Assembly (NCBI GenBank): GCA_019459145.1
Contig: JAIBEK010000042.1
Span: 1-64,000 of the forward strand
Origin: Arenimonas sp.
GTDB lineage: Bacteria; Pseudomonadota; Alphaproteobacteria; Rhizobiales; Rhizobiaceae
Length of the DNA stretch: 64,000 nt
Reading direction: 5' to 3'
This document shows, in pieces, positions 1-10,554 of this stretch (position 1 is its first letter; every line of letters begins with the position of its first letter). Position numbers and translations under genes: made by a program. Under the pieces are notes generated by a model, which was not told the origin of the DNA, did not search any database, and was given only the letters and a program-made list of their open reading frames with translations.

Positions 1-105
1 ACCGCCGCCAAATCGGGCTGCATCCGCATGATTAACCTGCACATCATCGACCTCAACAGCCCCGTCCGGCCGGGCAAGGGTGCCATGGTCGTCGTCCACA
101 AATAA
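1..105 (+). CDS. L,D-transpeptidase (YkuD/ErfK family), C-terminal end only
   Basis: Only the last 34 codons are in the window, ending in TAA. The peptide contains SGCIRMINLH followed by a DL..PVRPG..VVV tail. This matches the catalytic cysteine motif (SxGCIRMxNxD) and closing strand of YkuD L,D-transpeptidases, which form 3-3 cross-links in periplasmic peptidoglycan and are numerous in polar-growing Rhizobiales. The Cys would be the nucleophile. The signal peptide and most of the domain lie upstream of the window, so subfamily and full length cannot be judged. A hairpin follows about 30 bases after the stop. Confidence 0.75.
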   Translation, partial: TAAKSGCIRMINLHIIDLNSPVRPGKGAMVVVHK

Positions 106-133
106 GATTTCTATGTCTTCCAAACTAAAACGC

Positions 134-165
134 CGCCGGAGCGATCCGGCGACCTTCTTGTTTCT
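134..165. terminator. Probable bidirectional terminator between the L,D-transpeptidase gene and glcB
   Basis: A 7-bp stem CGCCGGA/TCCGGCG closes a GCGA tetraloop. It is followed by a T-rich run on the plus strand (ttcttgtttctc) and by GGCGTTTTAG on the minus strand. It sits between the convergent ends of the first gene and glcB, so it could serve both. Confidence 0.5.
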
Positions 166-180
166 CTCTTTTCGCTCGGC

Positions 181-2352
181 TCAGCCCGCAAGGCTCGCCT
201 TGAGTTCGAGGCGGCGGCGATGCAGGACCGGCTCGGTATAGCCGTTCGGCTGCTCTCGCCCCTTCAGCACCAGTTCGACGGCTGCCTGAAAGGCGATAGA
301 GCCGTCGAAATTGCCGGCCATGGGATGGTAGGCGGGATCACCGGCGTTCTGGCCATCGACGACGACAGCCATGCGCTTCATCGTCTCGACGATCTGCGTC
401 TCGGTGACGACGCCGTGGTGCAGCCAGTTCGCCATGTGCTGGGCCGAGATGCGCAGCGTGGCGCGGTCTTCCATCAGGCCGACATTGTTGATGTCGGGCA
501 CCTTGGAGCAACCGACGCCCTGGTCGACCCAGCGGACGACATAGCCGAGAATACCCTGGGCATTGTTGTCGAGTTCGCGCTGGATCTCCTCCGGCGTCCA
601 GTTCGGACGGACGGCCACGGGCACCGAGAGGATGTCGCGAAGATTGGCGCGCGGGCGGCTCTTCAGGCCCGCCTGGACGTCGGCGACATTGACGCGGTGA
701 TAGTGCGTGGCGTGAAGAGTAGCGGCGGTCGGCGACGGAACCCAGGCGGTGTTGGCGCCGGCCTTCGGATGGGCGATCTTCTGCTCCAGCATGGCCGCCA
801 TCAGGTCCGGCATGGCCCACATGCCCTTGCCGATCTGCGCATGACCGGACAGGCCGCATTCGAGACCGATGTCGACATTCCAGTTCTCATAGGCGGCGAT
901 CCAGGCTGCCTGCTTCATGTCGCCCTTGCGGATCATCGGACCGGCTTCCATCGAGGTATGGATCTCGTCGCCGGTGCGGTCGAGGAAGCCGGTGTTGATG
1001 AACACCACGCGCTCCTTGGCGGCGCGGATGCATTCCTTGAGGTTGACCGTCGTGCGGCGCTCCTCGTCCATGATGCCCATCTTGATGGTGTTCGGCGCCA
1101 TGCCGATCAGGGCCTCGACGCGCGAGAAGATCTCGCAGGCGAAGGCAACCTCTTCCGGGCCGTGCATCTTCGGCTTGACGACATACATCGAACCGTTGCG
1201 CGAATTGGCGCGACGGCCGTTCGGGCCGATGTCGTGCAGGGCGATCAGCGCGGTGACCGCGGCATCCATGATGCCTTCCGGGATCTCGTTGCCGTCGCGA
1301 TCCAGGATCGCCGGGTTGGTCATCAGGTGGCCGACATTGCGCACCAGCATCAGCGAGCGGCCATGCAGGGTGAGGGTCGAACCATCCGGCTTCGTGTACG
1401 AACGGTCGGCGTTCAGCACGCGGGTGAACGTCTTGCCGCCCTTCGCGACCTCTTCCGTCAGGTCGCCCTTCATCAGGCCGAGCCAGTTGCCATAGACGAC
1501 GACCTTGTCTTCGGCATCGACGGCAGCAACCGAATCCTCGCAGTCCATGATCGTGGTGATCGCCGATTCGAGCCAGATGTCGTTGATATGCGCCGGATCG
1601 GTCTTGCCGATCATGCCGTTCGCATCGATGACGATTTCGGTGTGCAGGTTGTTCTTGACCAGCAGGACCGCCTCCGGCTTCTCGCCAGCGCCGCGATAGC
1701 CGGCAAGCTGCGCCGGGTTGGAAAGGCCGGTGACGCCGCCATCGGACAGGGTGACGAACAGCGCGCCCTTGTCGATCGACAGGCCGGCCACATTGCTCCA
1801 GCTGCCGGCGGCAAGCGGTGCCGAATCATCCAGCAACTGCCGACCCCAGGCGATGACCTTGGCGCCACGCAGCGGATTGTAGCCCTTGCCCTTTTCGGCC
1901 CCGTCGGTCTCGGCGATCGCATCCGTGCCGTAAAGCGCATCGTAGAGCGAACCCCAGCGGGCATTGGCGGCGTTCAACGCATAGCGCGCGTTCATCACCG
2001 GAACGACGAGCTGCGGGCCGGCGATCGTGGTGATCTCGGCATCGACATTGGAGGTGGAAACCTTGACCGCGCCGCCTTCCGGCAGGAGATAGCCGATCTC
2101 GCGCAGGAATGCCTCATAGGCATCCATGTCGATCGGCGCACCGTTCTGCTTGTGCCAGGCGTCGATCTTCGCCTGCATCTCGTCGCGCTTGGCCAAGAGT
2201 GCCCGGTTCTTCGGCGCAAGGTCGTGCACGATGGCCGAGAAACCCTTCAGAAAGACCTCGGGGTCGACCCCGGTTCCCGGCAAGGCCTTTTCGATCAGGA
2301 ACTGATGCAGTTCCTTGTCGATGGAAAGTCCGTGGCTTTCGATAGGGCTCAT
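181..2352 (-). CDS. glcB: Malate synthase G
   Basis: Condenses glyoxylate and acetyl-CoA to malate in the cytoplasm, the second step of the glyoxylate bypass and of glycolate use. At 723 residues it has the usual length of the monomeric G isoform. Visible family motifs are [30 protein letters not shown] (active-site Arg), [12 protein letters not shown] (Mg-binding Glu) and [16 protein letters not shown] (Asp). The ORF track extends far upstream. I chose the ATG at 2350-2352 because it gives the normal N-terminus ([18 protein letters not shown]) and has GAGGAG 8-10 bases upstream. A palindrome with a TTGACA box beside it lies upstream. The next gene upstream on the same strand is a hydantoinase-like gene 109 bases away. 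The identification is secure. Confidence 0.97.
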   Translation of the reverse strand: MSPIESHGLSIDKELHQFLIEKALPGTGVDPEVFLKGFSAIVHDLAPKNRALLAKRDEMQAKIDAWHKQNGAPIDMDAYEAFLREIGYLLPEGGAVKVSTSNVDAEITTIAGPQLVVPVMNARYALNAANARWGSLYDALYGTDAIAETDGAEKGKGYNPLRGAKVIAWGRQLLDDSAPLAAGSWSNVAGLSIDKGALFVTLSDGGVTGLSNPAQLAGYRGAGEKPEAVLLVKNNLHTEIVIDANGMIGKTDPAHINDIWLESAITTIMDCEDSVAAVDAEDKVVVYGNWLGLMKGDLTEEVAKGGKTFTRVLNADRSYTKPDGSTLTLHGRSLMLVRNVGHLMTNPAILDRDGNEIPEGIMDAAVTALIALHDIGPNGRRANSRNGSMYVVKPKMHGPEEVAFACEIFSRVEALIGMAPNTIKMGIMDEERRTTVNLKECIRAAKERVVFINTGFLDRTGDEIHTSMEAGPMIRKGDMKQAAWIAAYENWNVDIGLECGLSGHAQIGKGMWAMPDLMAAMLEQKIAHPKAGANTAWVPSPTAATLHATHYHRVNVADVQAGLKSRPRANLRDILSVPVAVRPNWTPEEIQRELDNNAQGILGYVVRWVDQGVGCSKVPDINNVGLMEDRATLRISAQHMANWLHHGVVTETQIVETMKRMAVVVDGQNAGDPAYHPMAGNFDGSIAFQAAVELVLKGREQPNGYTEPVLHRRRLELKASLAG

Positions 2353-2417
2353 GGTGCTGTCTCCTCGCAAATCTGGCTGTAGCTTTGGTGGTGAGACTTT
2401 GATCTGTTCTGATTCAT

Positions 2418-2450
2418 TGTCAATCGAGCACAAATTACAAAGATTTGTGC
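2418..2450 (-). promoter_or_regulatory. Palindromic operator candidate with -35-like box upstream of glcB
   Basis: GCACAAAT and ATTTGTGC form perfect 8-bp arms separated by 7 bases (2428-2450). Just downstream on the glcB strand is TTGACA (2418-2423), a good -35 hexamer, although no clear -10 follows. The position, 75 to 100 bases ahead of the glcB start, fits a repressor or activator site. The cognate regulator is unknown. Confidence 0.4.
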
Positions 2451-2461
2451 CGGATTGGAAA

Positions 2462-4468
2462 TTATTCCCCGTGCGCCAGGCGCGGCCTGCCGCTCGCCGT
2501 GGCGATGAAACGCGCTTCGACGAGCTTGCGGCTGCCGTCAATCTCGGGCGCATCGATCTCCTCGACCAGGGCCAGCACCGCATCGACGGCGCCATTCTGC
2601 CGGGCATGTTCGAGCGCCCCTTGGCCTGCCCTTTCGCGCGCAGCCTCGAATGCCATTTCCTCGTCGGTGAATCGGCGGCCGTCTCCGGCGCCGGACAGCA
2701 TGAAGATGCCGTCCTCGGGTGCGGTGACAAAGACGGTGACGGTGGCGCGGACCCGCCCCACCACCGCGCCGACCGCATTGGCGACATCCGCGTCCGCCGG
2801 GACTTCGCAGGCGACCGACAGCATGTCGCCGATCGCCGGGTAGTAGACCGGGGCCGAGGCGCCGAGCCCGACCAGCGGACGGTCCATCGACAGGGCGAAG
2901 CGCACGATGCCCGCCTCGCGCCGCAGCGCATGGTCGATCAGCAGCGAGCGTGCGGGATCGACGTCGGCCAGCCCGGCGTCGGGAAGGATGGCGGAGAGAA
3001 TGACCTCCGCCGACTGGCGCGTCAGCCGGTCGACGATCCGCTCGGCAAGCTCCTCCGGCGAGGCCGCGATCGGCTGTCCGGCCCCATTCTTGCGGCGCAT
3101 GGCGAGCCGCAGGCCAAGCTCGGCCGCGTCTCTATTCCACTGGCCCTGTCGGCCGAGCACATGCATGGCGTCCGACGGCGTGACGCCGCAGATATGCACG
3201 AGCCCGCGCGCCACCAGCCGGTCGAGCGTGGCCAGTTGCGAGGTTGCCGTCAGCAATTGATCGAGCGCCAAAGGCTCCGATCCGATGCGGTCGAACAGCG
3301 CCGCTTCCTGGGCCGCGAGGCCGGCGGCCAGATGATCCGGCACGCCGGTGCGGACCGCAAGGCGCCCGTGATGGCGCCCCATATGGGCCGCGCGCAGCTG
3401 CCGTTCGAGAATATCGATGACCGGCTGGCCATGCAGCGTGGCCGCCAGACTGAGGGGCACGAGCCGGCGCGGTCCGAGATCGATCCGCGCATTCAGGCTG
3501 CGGTCGTCGATCCTCACCTCCGAATCACCGCCGAGGCCATAGGTGCGCATGGCCACCGCCTCGACCATGGTGCGGTATCCGCCGACCACGGCACCGTCGG
3601 CGTCAAGCCGCGGGCGTCCACCCTCGAGGATCGCCACGTCGGTGGTCGTACCGCCGATGTCGGAGACGACGGCATCGGCAAGCCCGGTCAGGTGGCGCGC
3701 GCCGACCAGGCTTGCCGCGGGGCCCGACAGGATCGTCTCGATCGGCCGCAGCCGGGCCTCGGCGGCCGAGATCAGGGCACCGTCGCCGCGCACGACCATC
3801 AGCGGCGCGTCGATGCCGCGCCTTGTGAGGAAGTCCTCGCAGGCGCCGACAAGCCGGTCGATCATCGACACCAGACGCGCATTGAGCAGCGTGGTCAGCG
3901 CCCGGCGCGGACCGCCGAGCTTGGACGACAGCTCGTGGCTGCAGGTTACCGGCAGAGGACAATGATCGCGGATGAAGTCCCGAACCCGGATTTCATGGGC
4001 CGGATTGCGCACGGCAAAATAGCCGGCAACGGCGAAGGACGAGACCGTTTCGCGCAGTTCGGGCAGGGCTGTCTCCAGCGGAGAGAGATCGAGCGGCGTT
4101 TCGGTGCCATGCACATCATGACCGCCGGTGAGATAAAAGACGGGATCGGAGCCGAGCGCATCGGCCAGACCGTCGCGCTTCAGGTCGTCGGGGCCGAAGC
4201 CGATCATGATGAGGCCGGCGCGTCCTCCCTGCCCTTCGACCAGCGCGTTTGTCGCCAGCGTCGTCGAGAGCGACACCAGACCAATCGCCTCGACCGGAAC
4301 ACCGGAGGCTTCGATGACCTTTTCCAGCGCTTCTGCGATGCCGATCGCCAGATCATGGCGCGTGGTCAGCGCCTTGGCCTTGGCGAGGATGCCTTGCGTC
4401 TCGCTGTAGAGCACCGCGTCGGTATAGGTGCCGCCGGTATCGATGCCCAACAGGTAATGGAGTGTCAC
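2462..4468 (-). CDS. Hydantoinase/oxoprolinase family protein (HyuA-like)
   Basis: 668 residues. The N-terminal [14 protein letters not shown] and the internal [16 protein letters not shown] are the paired nucleotide-binding loops of the hydantoinase A/oxoprolinase family (actin-like ATPase fold), whose members open lactam rings with ATP. The start is GTG at 4468 with GAGG 8 bases upstream. There is no hyuB-type partner subunit next to it, unlike classical N-methylhydantoinase or acetone carboxylase loci, and the protein is shorter than complete 5-oxoprolinases (about 1200 residues). The substrate is therefore unknown. It could be co-transcribed with glcB, but the 109-base gap carries its own regulatory signals. 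Confidence 0.8.
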   Translation of the reverse strand: MTLHYLLGIDTGGTYTDAVLYSETQGILAKAKALTTRHDLAIGIAEALEKVIEASGVPVEAIGLVSLSTTLATNALVEGQGGRAGLIMIGFGPDDLKRDGLADALGSDPVFYLTGGHDVHGTETPLDLSPLETALPELRETVSSFAVAGYFAVRNPAHEIRVRDFIRDHCPLPVTCSHELSSKLGGPRRALTTLLNARLVSMIDRLVGACEDFLTRRGIDAPLMVVRGDGALISAAEARLRPIETILSGPAASLVGARHLTGLADAVVSDIGGTTTDVAILEGGRPRLDADGAVVGGYRTMVEAVAMRTYGLGGDSEVRIDDRSLNARIDLGPRRLVPLSLAATLHGQPVIDILERQLRAAHMGRHHGRLAVRTGVPDHLAAGLAAQEAALFDRIGSEPLALDQLLTATSQLATLDRLVARGLVHICGVTPSDAMHVLGRQGQWNRDAAELGLRLAMRRKNGAGQPIAASPEELAERIVDRLTRQSAEVILSAILPDAGLADVDPARSLLIDHALRREAGIVRFALSMDRPLVGLGASAPVYYPAIGDMLSVACEVPADADVANAVGAVVGRVRATVTVFVTAPEDGIFMLSGAGDGRRFTDEEMAFEAARERAGQGALEHARQNGAVDAVLALVEEIDAPEIDGSRKLVEARFIATASGRPRLAHGE

Positions 4469-4560
4469 GCCAACTGCCTCGGTCTTTCAGAATTTCACCA
4501 ACACGGATCACGCTGTTATCGCATGGAGAAACCGGACGGCGATAGCTGACAAACGGCAAA

Positions 4561-5979
4561 TCATGGCCGCGTAACCGCAGCCCGCGCGGTGACCCGCATC
4601 GGCAGCCCGCCCTCCGGCTGCACCGTCAGCTTCTGCACCGGCCACGGCCTGGTTTCGTCGGTCACGTCGAAGCGATAGCGCCGCATCAGGATAGCGAGCG
4701 CGATTACGGCCTCCTGCAGGGCGAATGTCGCGCCGATGCAGACCCGTGCCCCGGCGCCGAACGGCAGATATTGGAAACGGCCGATCTTTTCGCGGTTTTC
4801 CGGCAGGAAGCGGTTCGGGTCGAAGACACGCGGCCGCTCCCAGTAGAGTTCATGCCGGTGCAGCGTCCAGGGCATGATCAGGATCGTCGCACCCTTGCGG
4901 ATGTCGATGACTGTCCCGTCAGGCGCCTCGAAGCGATCGTCGGCAACGGCCTGCCGGTTGATCGACGGGGCCGGCGGATAGAGCCTCAGCGCCTCCTCGA
5001 AGGCGGCGCGCACGAGCGGCATCCGCTCCAGCCAGTCGACCGGGTCCACACCGCTGTCGACGACCGCGTCGATTTCAACCTCCATGCGGTGCCGGATGTC
5101 GGGACAGTTGGCGACGCAGAAGAACGTCCAGGCAAGCGCCCGGGCGGTGGTCTCGTGACCGGCGCCGATGAAGGTCAGGATATTGTCCTCGACCTCCTCG
5201 GTGGTCAGGCCCTGCGGGCCTTCGACCTCGAGCAGCAGGGTGAGGAAATCGCGCGGCGCCGATTGCGGGTCCCGCGCGATCGCCGCCTTGCGCTTTTCCA
5301 TGGTCGTCCTGACCAGCGCACGGAACTTGCGCAATACCCCGCGACCACGCAAGCGCGCGAGCCGGGGGATCCATCCCGGTGCCGCCAGCATGTCGAGCGG
5401 ATCGATCCGTCCCATGTGGTGCAACAGCGCATCGACATCGCCGGCGACGTCATCGCCATCGGTGGCGATCTCGCCGGAAAACAGCGTCTCTGAGAGAATG
5501 AGGTAGGTGAGCCCGGTCATGTCGGCGGCGATGTCGCGCACCGTGCCCTGCTGATCCGCGGTCGCATAGCGCGTGGCAAACGCCTCGCTCTTGTCCAGCA
5601 TCTGGCGGGCAAAACCGCGCGCATGGCGCGGGGTGAAGACGGGCGCCATCGCCTTTCGCGAGCGCTTCCACACCCCGCCCTCGGCGGTGAGCAGCCCGTC
5701 GCGCAGGATGGGACGAAGGACCAGTTGACGGACCTTGTCCATCACATAGTTGCCGGCATTGTCGACCAGCACGTGGCGGATCAGATCGGGATCGTTGACG
5801 ATCACGGTGGTGCGGCCGAAGAACCGGGTCTCGATCCAGGGCAGAGTATAGGAAGGCACGCCCCACAGCTCGAGCGGGTTGCGCAGAACCGTGCGAATGA
5901 TCTCGAGCCTCGACGGCGGATGCGAGCGCGGTACGGGTGCCGGGGGTTCGAAAGGATCGGAGCTGTCGACGATTGCCAT
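4561..5979 (-). CDS. Cytochrome P450
   Basis: 472 residues with every P450 signature. These are the helix-C WKRSRK, the I-helix GAGHETTARA with the oxygen-activating Thr, the K-helix EEALRLYPP (ExxR), the PERF-like FDPNRF, and the haem loop FGAGARVCIG with the thiolate Cys near residue 414. No membrane anchor is seen at the N-terminus, so it is a soluble haem monooxygenase. The start ATG has GGAG 8 bases upstream. No ferredoxin, ferredoxin reductase or fused reductase domain is nearby, so electrons must come from elsewhere. The overall look is of the fatty-acid hydroxylase-like (CYP4/CYP102-like) branch rather than the camphor P450 branch, but the substrate cannot be deduced. Confidence 0.93.
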   Translation of the reverse strand: MAIVDSSDPFEPPAPVPRSHPPSRLEIIRTVLRNPLELWGVPSYTLPWIETRFFGRTTVIVNDPDLIRHVLVDNAGNYVMDKVRQLVLRPILRDGLLTAEGGVWKRSRKAMAPVFTPRHARGFARQMLDKSEAFATRYATADQQGTVRDIAADMTGLTYLILSETLFSGEIATDGDDVAGDVDALLHHMGRIDPLDMLAAPGWIPRLARLRGRGVLRKFRALVRTTMEKRKAAIARDPQSAPRDFLTLLLEVEGPQGLTTEEVEDNILTFIGAGHETTARALAWTFFCVANCPDIRHRMEVEIDAVVDSGVDPVDWLERMPLVRAAFEEALRLYPPAPSINRQAVADDRFEAPDGTVIDIRKGATILIMPWTLHRHELYWERPRVFDPNRFLPENREKIGRFQYLPFGAGARVCIGATFALQEAVIALAILMRRYRFDVTDETRPWPVQKLTVQPEGGLPMRVTARAAVTRP

Positions 5980-6017
5980 GGTACCGCTCCGCGGTGGCGC
6001 GCTCAGCCCGAAGCGGG

Positions 6018-6971
6018 CTAGAACAGGGCCTCGAGTTCACTCAGGCGGTCGTTGACCAACCACCCATAGTAGTTTTCCTGCGGCCAGACGGGCGAAGCGG
6101 CGCCGGCATTGCGGGAGGCAAGCGCTCTCGCCCGCTGCAGCGAATTTCCGACGTTGAACAGCGTGGCCGTCACGCCGGGATTCTTGGAAATGTCCATGCC
6201 GGCGACTGTGCGGTAGTCGTCGATCGCCTTGCGCAGCACGCCCGCCATGAAGGCCAGAGAAATGTCGGGCTCCATGATCGCCTTGTAGACGCCGGCCGCG
6301 TCGTTCTCATCGAGCTTGGCGACGCCCGATTTCTGCGACACCAGGTCCGACAGCATCAGCGCCGTCAGCGGATTGATCTGCCCCAGACCGAAGGTCTGGC
6401 CGGCATAGAAGGGCTGGAAGAACACGGCGCTGAAGCGGTTGTTGGGATAAGCCTTGCCGCCGACGGTTCGACCACGGAACTTGGCTTCCCAGACATCCTC
6501 GCGGCACGACCACAGCTGGTAGGTGCCCTTCATCGCGGCGCAATCGGAAAATTCCGGGCGGGCGACGAAGTCGGCAATCCCCTCGCCGTCATAGGCGAAA
6601 CGGAAGCTGTTGCCGGCATAGGCCGCCGCCTTGACGTAATAGCTCTGCAGGCTGTCATAGGCATCGACGTTGAAGGTATGTTCACCGACGATCGCGCCCA
6701 CCATGTGAATCGGCTCGATGCCATAGGTTGCCGCGGTCTGCTTGATCTTCGAGCGCAGCCGATCGTCGGACGCGAGCAAGTCGCGCACCTTCTCGTATTT
6801 CAGGTCGAACGTGGTCTTGCCGGCCTGGGTGCGCCGTACCGAAGCCCCTGGGATCGGCGGCTGCTCGGCATTGCGGTTGCCTTCGGGCACGACACGGAGC
6901 GGTGCGGCGTTCACACCTGCCGGCGCAAGAACGAGCAGCGCCAGAAAGAATGCCCGAGTAAGTCGACCCAC
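6018..6971 (-). CDS. DUF1402 family exported protein
   Basis: From the GTG at 6969-6971 the protein has 317 residues. It starts with a clear Sec signal peptide (VGRLTRAFFLALLVLAPAGVNA, probable cleavage after VNA), so it is likely periplasmic. GAAGG lies 6 bases before this GTG. The ORF-track start 63 bases upstream would put charged residues ahead of the signal, so I reject it. The body matches the DUF1402 family of Rhizobiales. It contains IEPIHMVGAIVGEHTFN and [18 protein letters not shown], which resemble the Glu and GLGQI-type motifs of lysozyme-like lytic transglycosylases. A role in cell-wall turnover is possible but not established. Confidence 0.8.
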   Translation of the reverse strand: MGRLTRAFFLALLVLAPAGVNAAPLRVVPEGNRNAEQPPIPGASVRRTQAGKTTFDLKYEKVRDLLASDDRLRSKIKQTAATYGIEPIHMVGAIVGEHTFNVDAYDSLQSYYVKAAAYAGNSFRFAYDGEGIADFVARPEFSDCAAMKGTYQLWSCREDVWEAKFRGRTVGGKAYPNNRFSAVFFQPFYAGQTFGLGQINPLTALMLSDLVSQKSGVAKLDENDAAGVYKAIMEPDISLAFMAGVLRKAIDDYRTVAGMDISKNPGVTATLFNVGNSLQRARALASRNAGAASPVWPQENYYGWLVNDRLSELEALF

Positions 6972-7109
6972 GATACCTTCACCCCAAGTTTTCAATAGAC
7001 AGATTGCTTTCCGGCGCCACCCATACAGAAGCAAGGCCGTGTTTGTCGACCTTGCCCTGCGTCACATTTACGGCATTCCTTCGGCGGAACCCGCATATTT
7101 TGTCTTGCG

Positions 7110-8417
7110 CTAAAGGATATAGCGCGACAGGTCTGCATCGGCGGCGATCTCGCCGACATGCTCGGCGACATAGGCCGAATCGATCAACACCTTTGAACCA
7201 CCCCGGTCTGGCGCGTTGAACGAGATATCGTCCAGCACACGCTCCATCACGGTCTGCAGGCGCCTTGCACCGATGTTCTCGACCGAGGTGTTGAGCTTGA
7301 CCGCGACATCGGCCAGCGCGTCGATCGCATCTTCGGTGAAGTCGAGATCCAGTTCCTCGGTCGCCATCAGCGCCTTGTACTGCCGGATGAGGCTCGCCTC
7401 GGTCTCGGTCAGGATGCGGCGGAAGTCCTCCTTGGTCAGCGGCTTCAGCTCGACGCGGATCGGCAAGCGGCCCTGCAGTTCGGGCAGCAGATCGGAAGGC
7501 TTCGACACGTGGAAGGCGCCCGAGGCGATAAACAGGATATGGTCCGTCTTCACCGGCCCATACTTGGTCGACACGGTGGTGCCTTCGACCAGCGGCAGCA
7601 GGTCGCGCTGCACGCCTTCGCGCGACACGCCGGCCCCCATGCCGCCTTCACGCGCGGCGATCTTGTCGATTTCGTCGAGGAAGACGATGCCGTCGTTCTC
7701 GGCCGAGCGCACCGCCTCGCGCTGGATCGCCTCATTGTCGATCAGCTTGTCGGACTCGTCGCGAATCAGGTCCGGATAGGAAGCCTTCACCGTCGTACGC
7801 ACCTTCTTGGTGCGGCTACCCATGGCCTTGCCGAACATTTCCGACAGGTTGAGGATACCGACATTGGCGCCCGGCATTCCGGGAACCTCGAAGCCGGGCA
7901 TGCCGCTGCCGCTGTCAGCGATCTCGATGTCGATCTCCTTGTCGTCCATCTCGCCGGCCCGCAGCTTCTTGCGGAAGCTGTCGCGGGTGGCCGGGGAAGC
8001 CGTGGCGCCGACCAGCGCATCGAGGACGCGTTCCTCGGCGCCGGCATGGGCCTTGGCCTGGACCTCGGCGCGCTTCTTCTCGCGCACCAGGCCGATGCCG
8101 ACCTCGACCAGATCGCGAATGATCTGTTCGACGTCGCGGCCGACATAACCGACTTCGGTAAACTTCGTCGCCTCGACCTTGATGAAGGGTGCGCCGGCGA
8201 GCTTGGCAAGGCGCCGCGAAATCTCCGTCTTGCCGACGCCGGTCGGGCCGATCATCAGGATGTTCTTCGGCATCACCTCGTCGCGCAGATCTTCGTCGAG
8301 CTGCTGGCGGCGCCACCGGTTGCGCAGCGCGATCGCCACGGCACGTTTCGCCTCGTGCTGGCCGATGATGAAGCGGTCGAGTTCGGATACGATCTCGCGG
8401 GGAGAAAAAGTCGTCAT
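7110..8417 (-). CDS. hslU: HslU, ATPase subunit of the HslVU protease
   Basis: 435-residue AAA+ unfoldase that feeds substrates to the HslV peptidase in the cytoplasm. Visible are the N-terminal [20 protein letters not shown], Walker [18 protein letters not shown], the GYVGRDVE pore loop, Walker [11 protein letters not shown], and the C-terminal SRYIL tail that docks into HslV. The track ORF runs on to 9452, but the family N-terminus begins at the ATG at 8415-8417. It lies 32 bases downstream of hslV on the same strand, giving the usual hslV-hslU operon order, typically under heat-shock control. Confidence 0.97.
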   Translation of the reverse strand: MTTFSPREIVSELDRFIIGQHEAKRAVAIALRNRWRRQQLDEDLRDEVMPKNILMIGPTGVGKTEISRRLAKLAGAPFIKVEATKFTEVGYVGRDVEQIIRDLVEVGIGLVREKKRAEVQAKAHAGAEERVLDALVGATASPATRDSFRKKLRAGEMDDKEIDIEIADSGSGMPGFEVPGMPGANVGILNLSEMFGKAMGSRTKKVRTTVKASYPDLIRDESDKLIDNEAIQREAVRSAENDGIVFLDEIDKIAAREGGMGAGVSREGVQRDLLPLVEGTTVSTKYGPVKTDHILFIASGAFHVSKPSDLLPELQGRLPIRVELKPLTKEDFRRILTETEASLIRQYKALMATEELDLDFTEDAIDALADVAVKLNTSVENIGARRLQTVMERVLDDISFNAPDRGGSKVLIDSAYVAEHVGEIAADADLSRYIL

Positions 8418-8449
8418 ATCGCTTGTTCCAAGGGTCGGAGGAAAGATGA

Positions 8450-8977
8450 TCAGTTGTCGCTGTCGAGCGACTCGACCACGATATTGGCGTTGGTATAGAC
8501 GCAAATCTCGGCGGCGATCGCCATGGCCTGGCGGGCGATCTCTTCCGCCGACTTTTCGCTGTCCATCAGGGCGCGGGCAGCCGCAAGCGCATAATTGCCG
8601 CCGGAGCCGATCGCCATCGCGCCATGTTCGGGTTCCAGCACGTCGCCATTGCCGGTGATGGCAAGGGTGATGGTCTTGTCGGCGACCAGCATCATGGCCT
8701 CGAGGTTGCGCAGGTACTTGTCGGTGCGCCAGTCCTTGGCAAGCTCGACGGCGGCGCGCATCAACTGGCCGGGATATTGCTCGAGCTTCTTTTCCAGGCG
8801 CTCCAGCAGTGTGAAGGCGTCGGCTGTGGCGCCGGCGAAACCGGAGATCACGTCGCCCTTGCCGATCCGGCGGACCTTGCGGGCATTGCCCTTCATCACG
8901 GTCTGGCCGAGGCTCACCTGGCCGTCGCCCGCCATGATGACCTTTCCGCCCTTCCGCACAGTAATAATCGTTGTCAT
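8450..8977 (-). CDS. hslV: HslV, peptidase subunit of the HslVU protease
   Basis: 175 residues. It is the proteasome-beta-like threonine peptidase of the ATP-dependent HslVU complex. After removal of Met the N-terminus is [11 protein letters not shown], giving the catalytic Thr1. [22 protein letters not shown] is a strongly conserved family block. It is the first gene of the hslVU pair. The 190-base region upstream is shared with the divergent hisB and should carry the heat-responsive promoter. Confidence 0.97.
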   Translation of the reverse strand: MTTIITVRKGGKVIMAGDGQVSLGQTVMKGNARKVRRIGKGDVISGFAGATADAFTLLERLEKKLEQYPGQLMRAAVELAKDWRTDKYLRNLEAMMLVADKTITLAITGNGDVLEPEHGAMAIGSGGNYALAAARALMDSEKSAEEIARQAMAIAAEICVYTNANIVVESLDSDN

Positions 8978-9041
8978 TTACGCACCTGCTGGCCCGTCTG
9001 CCGGGCGTTCGATTGGAACGCGAAATCGCGCGGTTGATCCC

Positions 9042-9069
9042 TATGTAAGTTGGCCTCGCGCGAATGCAA
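9042..9069 (-). promoter_or_regulatory. Possible hslV promoter
   Basis: On the minus strand TTGCAT and TACATA are separated by 16 bases, about 65 bases ahead of hslV. The match to sigma-70-type boxes is partial, and I do not see a clear alphaproteobacterial RpoH box (CTTGAA type) here. It is a weak candidate. Confidence 0.25.
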
Positions 9070-9168
9070 TCTTGTGACGCATAGCCATAAAGCAGGGCCT
9101 GCTTTTGCTGGATATTTAACCGACCGCCTGATAAGGAACCCCCTGACCAAGGCATGGAGCGGACCCTG

Positions 9169-9777
9169 ATGGGCGAAACGATGATCCGTCGCACGGGAAG
9201 CATTTCCCGCAAAACCAACGAAACCTCCGTTTCGGTATCCGTCGATCTCGACGGCACCGGCGCGGCGAAGATTTCCACGGGCGTCGGCTTCTTCGACCAT
9301 ATGCTGGACCAGTTGTCGCGACATTCGCTCATCGACATGGAGATCGAGGTGAAGGGCGACCTGCACATCGACGACCACCACACCGTCGAGGATACCGGCA
9401 TCGCCATCGGCCAGGCGATCTCCAAGGCGCTCGGCGACCGGCGCGGCATCACCCGCTATGCGTCGATCGACCTTGCCATGGACGAGACGATGACCAAGGC
9501 GGCGATCGACGTTTCGGGCCGGCCGTTCCTTGTCTGGAATGTCGCCTTCAGCGCACCGAAGATCGGCACTTTCGACACCGAACTGGTGCGGGAGTTCTTC
9601 CAGGCACTGGCCCAGAATGCCGGTATCACGCTGCATATCCTCAACCATTACGGCGCCAACAACCACCATATAGCCGAGACCTGCTTCAAGGCCGTGGCCC
9701 GGGCACTGCGGACGGCGATCGAAATCGACCCGCGCCAGGCCAGCCGCGTTCCCTCGACCAAGGGTACCCTCGTCTGA
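9169..9777 (+). CDS. hisB: Imidazoleglycerol-phosphate dehydratase
   Basis: Converts imidazole glycerol phosphate to imidazole acetol phosphate (histidine biosynthesis). The monofunctional protein carries the metal-binding HHTVEDTGI and NHHIAE histidine motifs and the conserved [20 protein letters not shown]. The track starts at 9154. I prefer the ATG at 9169 (202 residues) because GGAG lies 9 bases upstream and the N-terminus ([19 protein letters not shown]) then aligns with rhizobial homologues. It is the first gene of the plus-strand cluster hisB-hisH-hisA-hisF-hisE-coaA and is divergent from hslV. Confidence 0.96.
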   Translation: MGETMIRRTGSISRKTNETSVSVSVDLDGTGAAKISTGVGFFDHMLDQLSRHSLIDMEIEVKGDLHIDDHHTVEDTGIAIGQAISKALGDRRGITRYASIDLAMDETMTKAAIDVSGRPFLVWNVAFSAPKIGTFDTELVREFFQALAQNAGITLHILNHYGANNHHIAETCFKAVARALRTAIEIDPRQASRVPSTKGTLV

Positions 9778-9876
9778 GGCCCGCCCAGCGAGACCAGCGG
9801 ACAGCAGCTTGAACACCGCTTCGCGGCGCCTCGGCCCTTGTCCGATGGCGTCGTATTCAGGAAAGGACGTTCCACG

Positions 9877-10527
9877 ATGCGCGTGGCGATCATCGATTAT
9901 GGATCCGGAAATCTCCGCTCGGCCACGAAGGCCTTTGAGCGGGCCGCCCGCGAAGGCGGTATCGATGCCGAGATCGAACTGACCGACAAGGCCGAGCGCG
10001 TGGCGACCGCCGACCGCATCGTGCTGCCGGGAGTCGGCGCCTATGCCGATTGCCGCAGCGGCCTTGACGCCGTTCCGGGCATGCACGAGGCGATCGTCGA
10101 TGTGGTCGAGAGGAAGGGCCGCCCCTTCTTCGGCATCTGCGTCGGCATGCAGCTGATGTCGAGCCGGGGCCTGGAGAAGACGATCACGCCGGGCTTCGGC
10201 TGGATCAAGGGCGATGTGGTCGAAATGACTCCGTCCGATCCTACCCTCAAGATCCCGCAGATCGGCTGGAACACGCTCGACCTGCACCGGCCACACCCGC
10301 TGTTTGACGGGATCAAGACAGGGCCGGACGGTCTGCACGCCTATTTCGTCCACTCCTACCACCTTGCCGCGGAAAATCCGGACGATGTCATTGCCACCAC
10401 CGACTACGGCGGGCCGATGACCGCCTTCGTCGGTCGCGACAACATGGTCGGCGCCCAGTTCCATCCGGAAAAGAGCCAGACGCTCGGCCTCAGGCTGATC
10501 GCCAACTTCCTTTCCTGGCAACCGTAA
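9877..10527 (+). CDS. hisH: Imidazole glycerol phosphate synthase, glutaminase subunit
   Basis: Class I glutamine amidotransferase that supplies ammonia to HisF. 216 residues. The nucleophile loop [11 protein letters not shown] and the catalytic His/Glu in AQFHPEKSQ are present. The ORF track starts at 9838, but the family N-terminus ([15 protein letters not shown]) begins at the ATG at 9877, preceded by AGGAAAGGA. It follows hisB by about 100 bases. Confidence 0.96.
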   Translation: MRVAIIDYGSGNLRSATKAFERAAREGGIDAEIELTDKAERVATADRIVLPGVGAYADCRSGLDAVPGMHEAIVDVVERKGRPFFGICVGMQLMSSRGLEKTITPGFGWIKGDVVEMTPSDPTLKIPQIGWNTLDLHRPHPLFDGIKTGPDGLHAYFVHSYHLAAENPDDVIATTDYGGPMTAFVGRDNMVGAQFHPEKSQTLGLRLIANFLSWQP

Positions 10528-10554
10528 GCCTTCTTCAGTATCGGACAAATCCGC

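Noticed and set aside
220-2382. 720-residue plus-strand ORF opposite glcB
   Set aside because: It is a shadow of malate synthase G and contains no family motif.
7110-9452. 780-residue ORF joining hslU with upstream sequence
   Set aside because: The extra 345 residues are hslV read out of frame; the HslU family start is at 8417.
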